NCBI GenBank assembly: GCA_032622095.1
Contig: CP136062.1
Span: 150,406,875 to 150,470,874, forward strand
DNA length: 64,000 nt
Source of the DNA: Siphonodentalium dalli
Lineage: Eukaryota > Mollusca > Scaphopoda > Gadilida > Siphonodentaliidae
Direction: 5' to 3'
Positions 63,791 to 64,000 of the stretch are shown here, piece by piece. A model generated the notes under the pieces. That model did not search any database. It was not told the origin of the DNA and saw only the letters and a program-made list of their open reading frames with translations. Both the position numbers and the translations under genes were made by a program. How positions within the stretch are numbered: the stretch's first letter is position 1; every line of letters begins with the position of its first letter.

Positions 63791-64000
63791 TTATTGTAAC
63801 CACTTATGTTCGCGGATTTCAGAGAGGGTTATGCGTTTATTCACATCTGGTTCCAGAAGTCTCAATACTAAATCGACACAGTCATTCCCAACTTCGAGCG
63901 ATTTTGGCAGCAGTGTTTCTCCGGGGGTTTGATTCTTCACAATTTTCTGGATATATGAGTTGCTGAATGGCATTCTTCCAAACACCAATGAGTACATAAT
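63791..64000 (-). CDS. TSSK-like serine/threonine protein kinase, C-terminal end (partial)
   Basis: The open frame enters from beyond the right edge (codon 63998-64000 is Ile) and stops at TAA (63791-63793). The 69 visible residues are the end of a kinase domain. GRMPF, residues 7-11 counting from Met at 63997, matches the subdomain IX/X region. ECD-like spacing is followed by DLVLRLLEPDVNKRITLSEI with the invariant subdomain XI arginine (residue 55), then the closing HKWL. The protein ends one residue later, with no tail. LLEPDVNKRIT and the short C-terminus are most like testis-specific serine kinases (TSSK), which phosphorylate proteins during sperm formation; other CAMK-group kinases are possible. 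The catalytic HRD and DFG motifs lie outside the window, so activity cannot be judged. The Met at 63997 is internal, not the start. No intron is seen in this part. The gene is transcribed towards the satellite array. Confidence 0.85.
   Translation of the reverse strand: MMYSLVFGRMPFSNSYIQKIVKNQTPGETLLPKSLEVGNDCVDLVLRLLEPDVNKRITLSEIREHKWLQ

Noticed and set aside
63739-63966. Plus-strand frame opposite the kinase
   Set aside because: It overlaps the recognisable kinase domain on the other strand and is its shadow.

Overview
The window is almost entirely one tandem repeat array (1-63067) that runs into a single-copy edge (63068-64000). The edge carries the 3' end of an animal-type serine/threonine kinase gene on the minus strand. 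The DNA is AT-rich. No bacterial gene, operon, rRNA, tRNA, histone or snRNA gene was recognised. The kinase fragment resembles the testis-specific kinase (TSSK) group, so the source is a metazoan. Two motifs in the repeat, a TGACCTTGACC core and a GGGCCATAACTC-like core, are ones I recall as very common in bivalve and other mollusc genomes. A mollusc, probably a bivalve, is my best guess but is not proven here.

The array uses two building blocks, always in the same orientation. Block A (about 651 bp, 35 copies) has perfect terminal inverted repeats of about 21 bp and looks like a non-autonomous DNA transposon. Block B (about 843 bp, 47 full copies and one truncated, plus 24 bp of another at the left edge) is a satellite monomer of unknown origin. 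A sits at one fixed point between B copies, giving an A+B unit of about 1494 bp. Fourteen B copies follow another B directly, with no A between. Written as runs between A copies, the number of B after each of A1 to A34 is 2,1,2,1,1,1,1,2,1,4 (last truncated),1,1,1,1,1,1,1,1,1,1,1,1,1,2,1,5,1,2,2,1,1,2,1,1. Copies differ by only a few substitutions and by the lengths of a G tract (7-14) and a T tract (about 9-12). Amplification is therefore recent or homogenisation is active.

Shared private variants reveal nested duplications inside the array, for example a 2986-bp block and a 2340-bp block, each present twice in tandem. One junction (19790/19791) joins a truncated B exactly to the terminal base of A. 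Six A copies have an extra TTAA at the left end. One B-B junction has an extra TT that looks like an excision footprint.

At the right edge the last A (A35) ends at its inverted repeat, followed by AGA, then an old, diverged copy of A (A36, about three-quarters identical by eye), then AGA again, then unique DNA. A35 and A36 together form a perfect 41-bp hairpin. The kinase stop codon lies 72 bp beyond A36, so the gene is transcribed towards the array. I see no protein-coding gene in the array: the recurring 60-codon antisense frame is broken in A36 and is not conserved.
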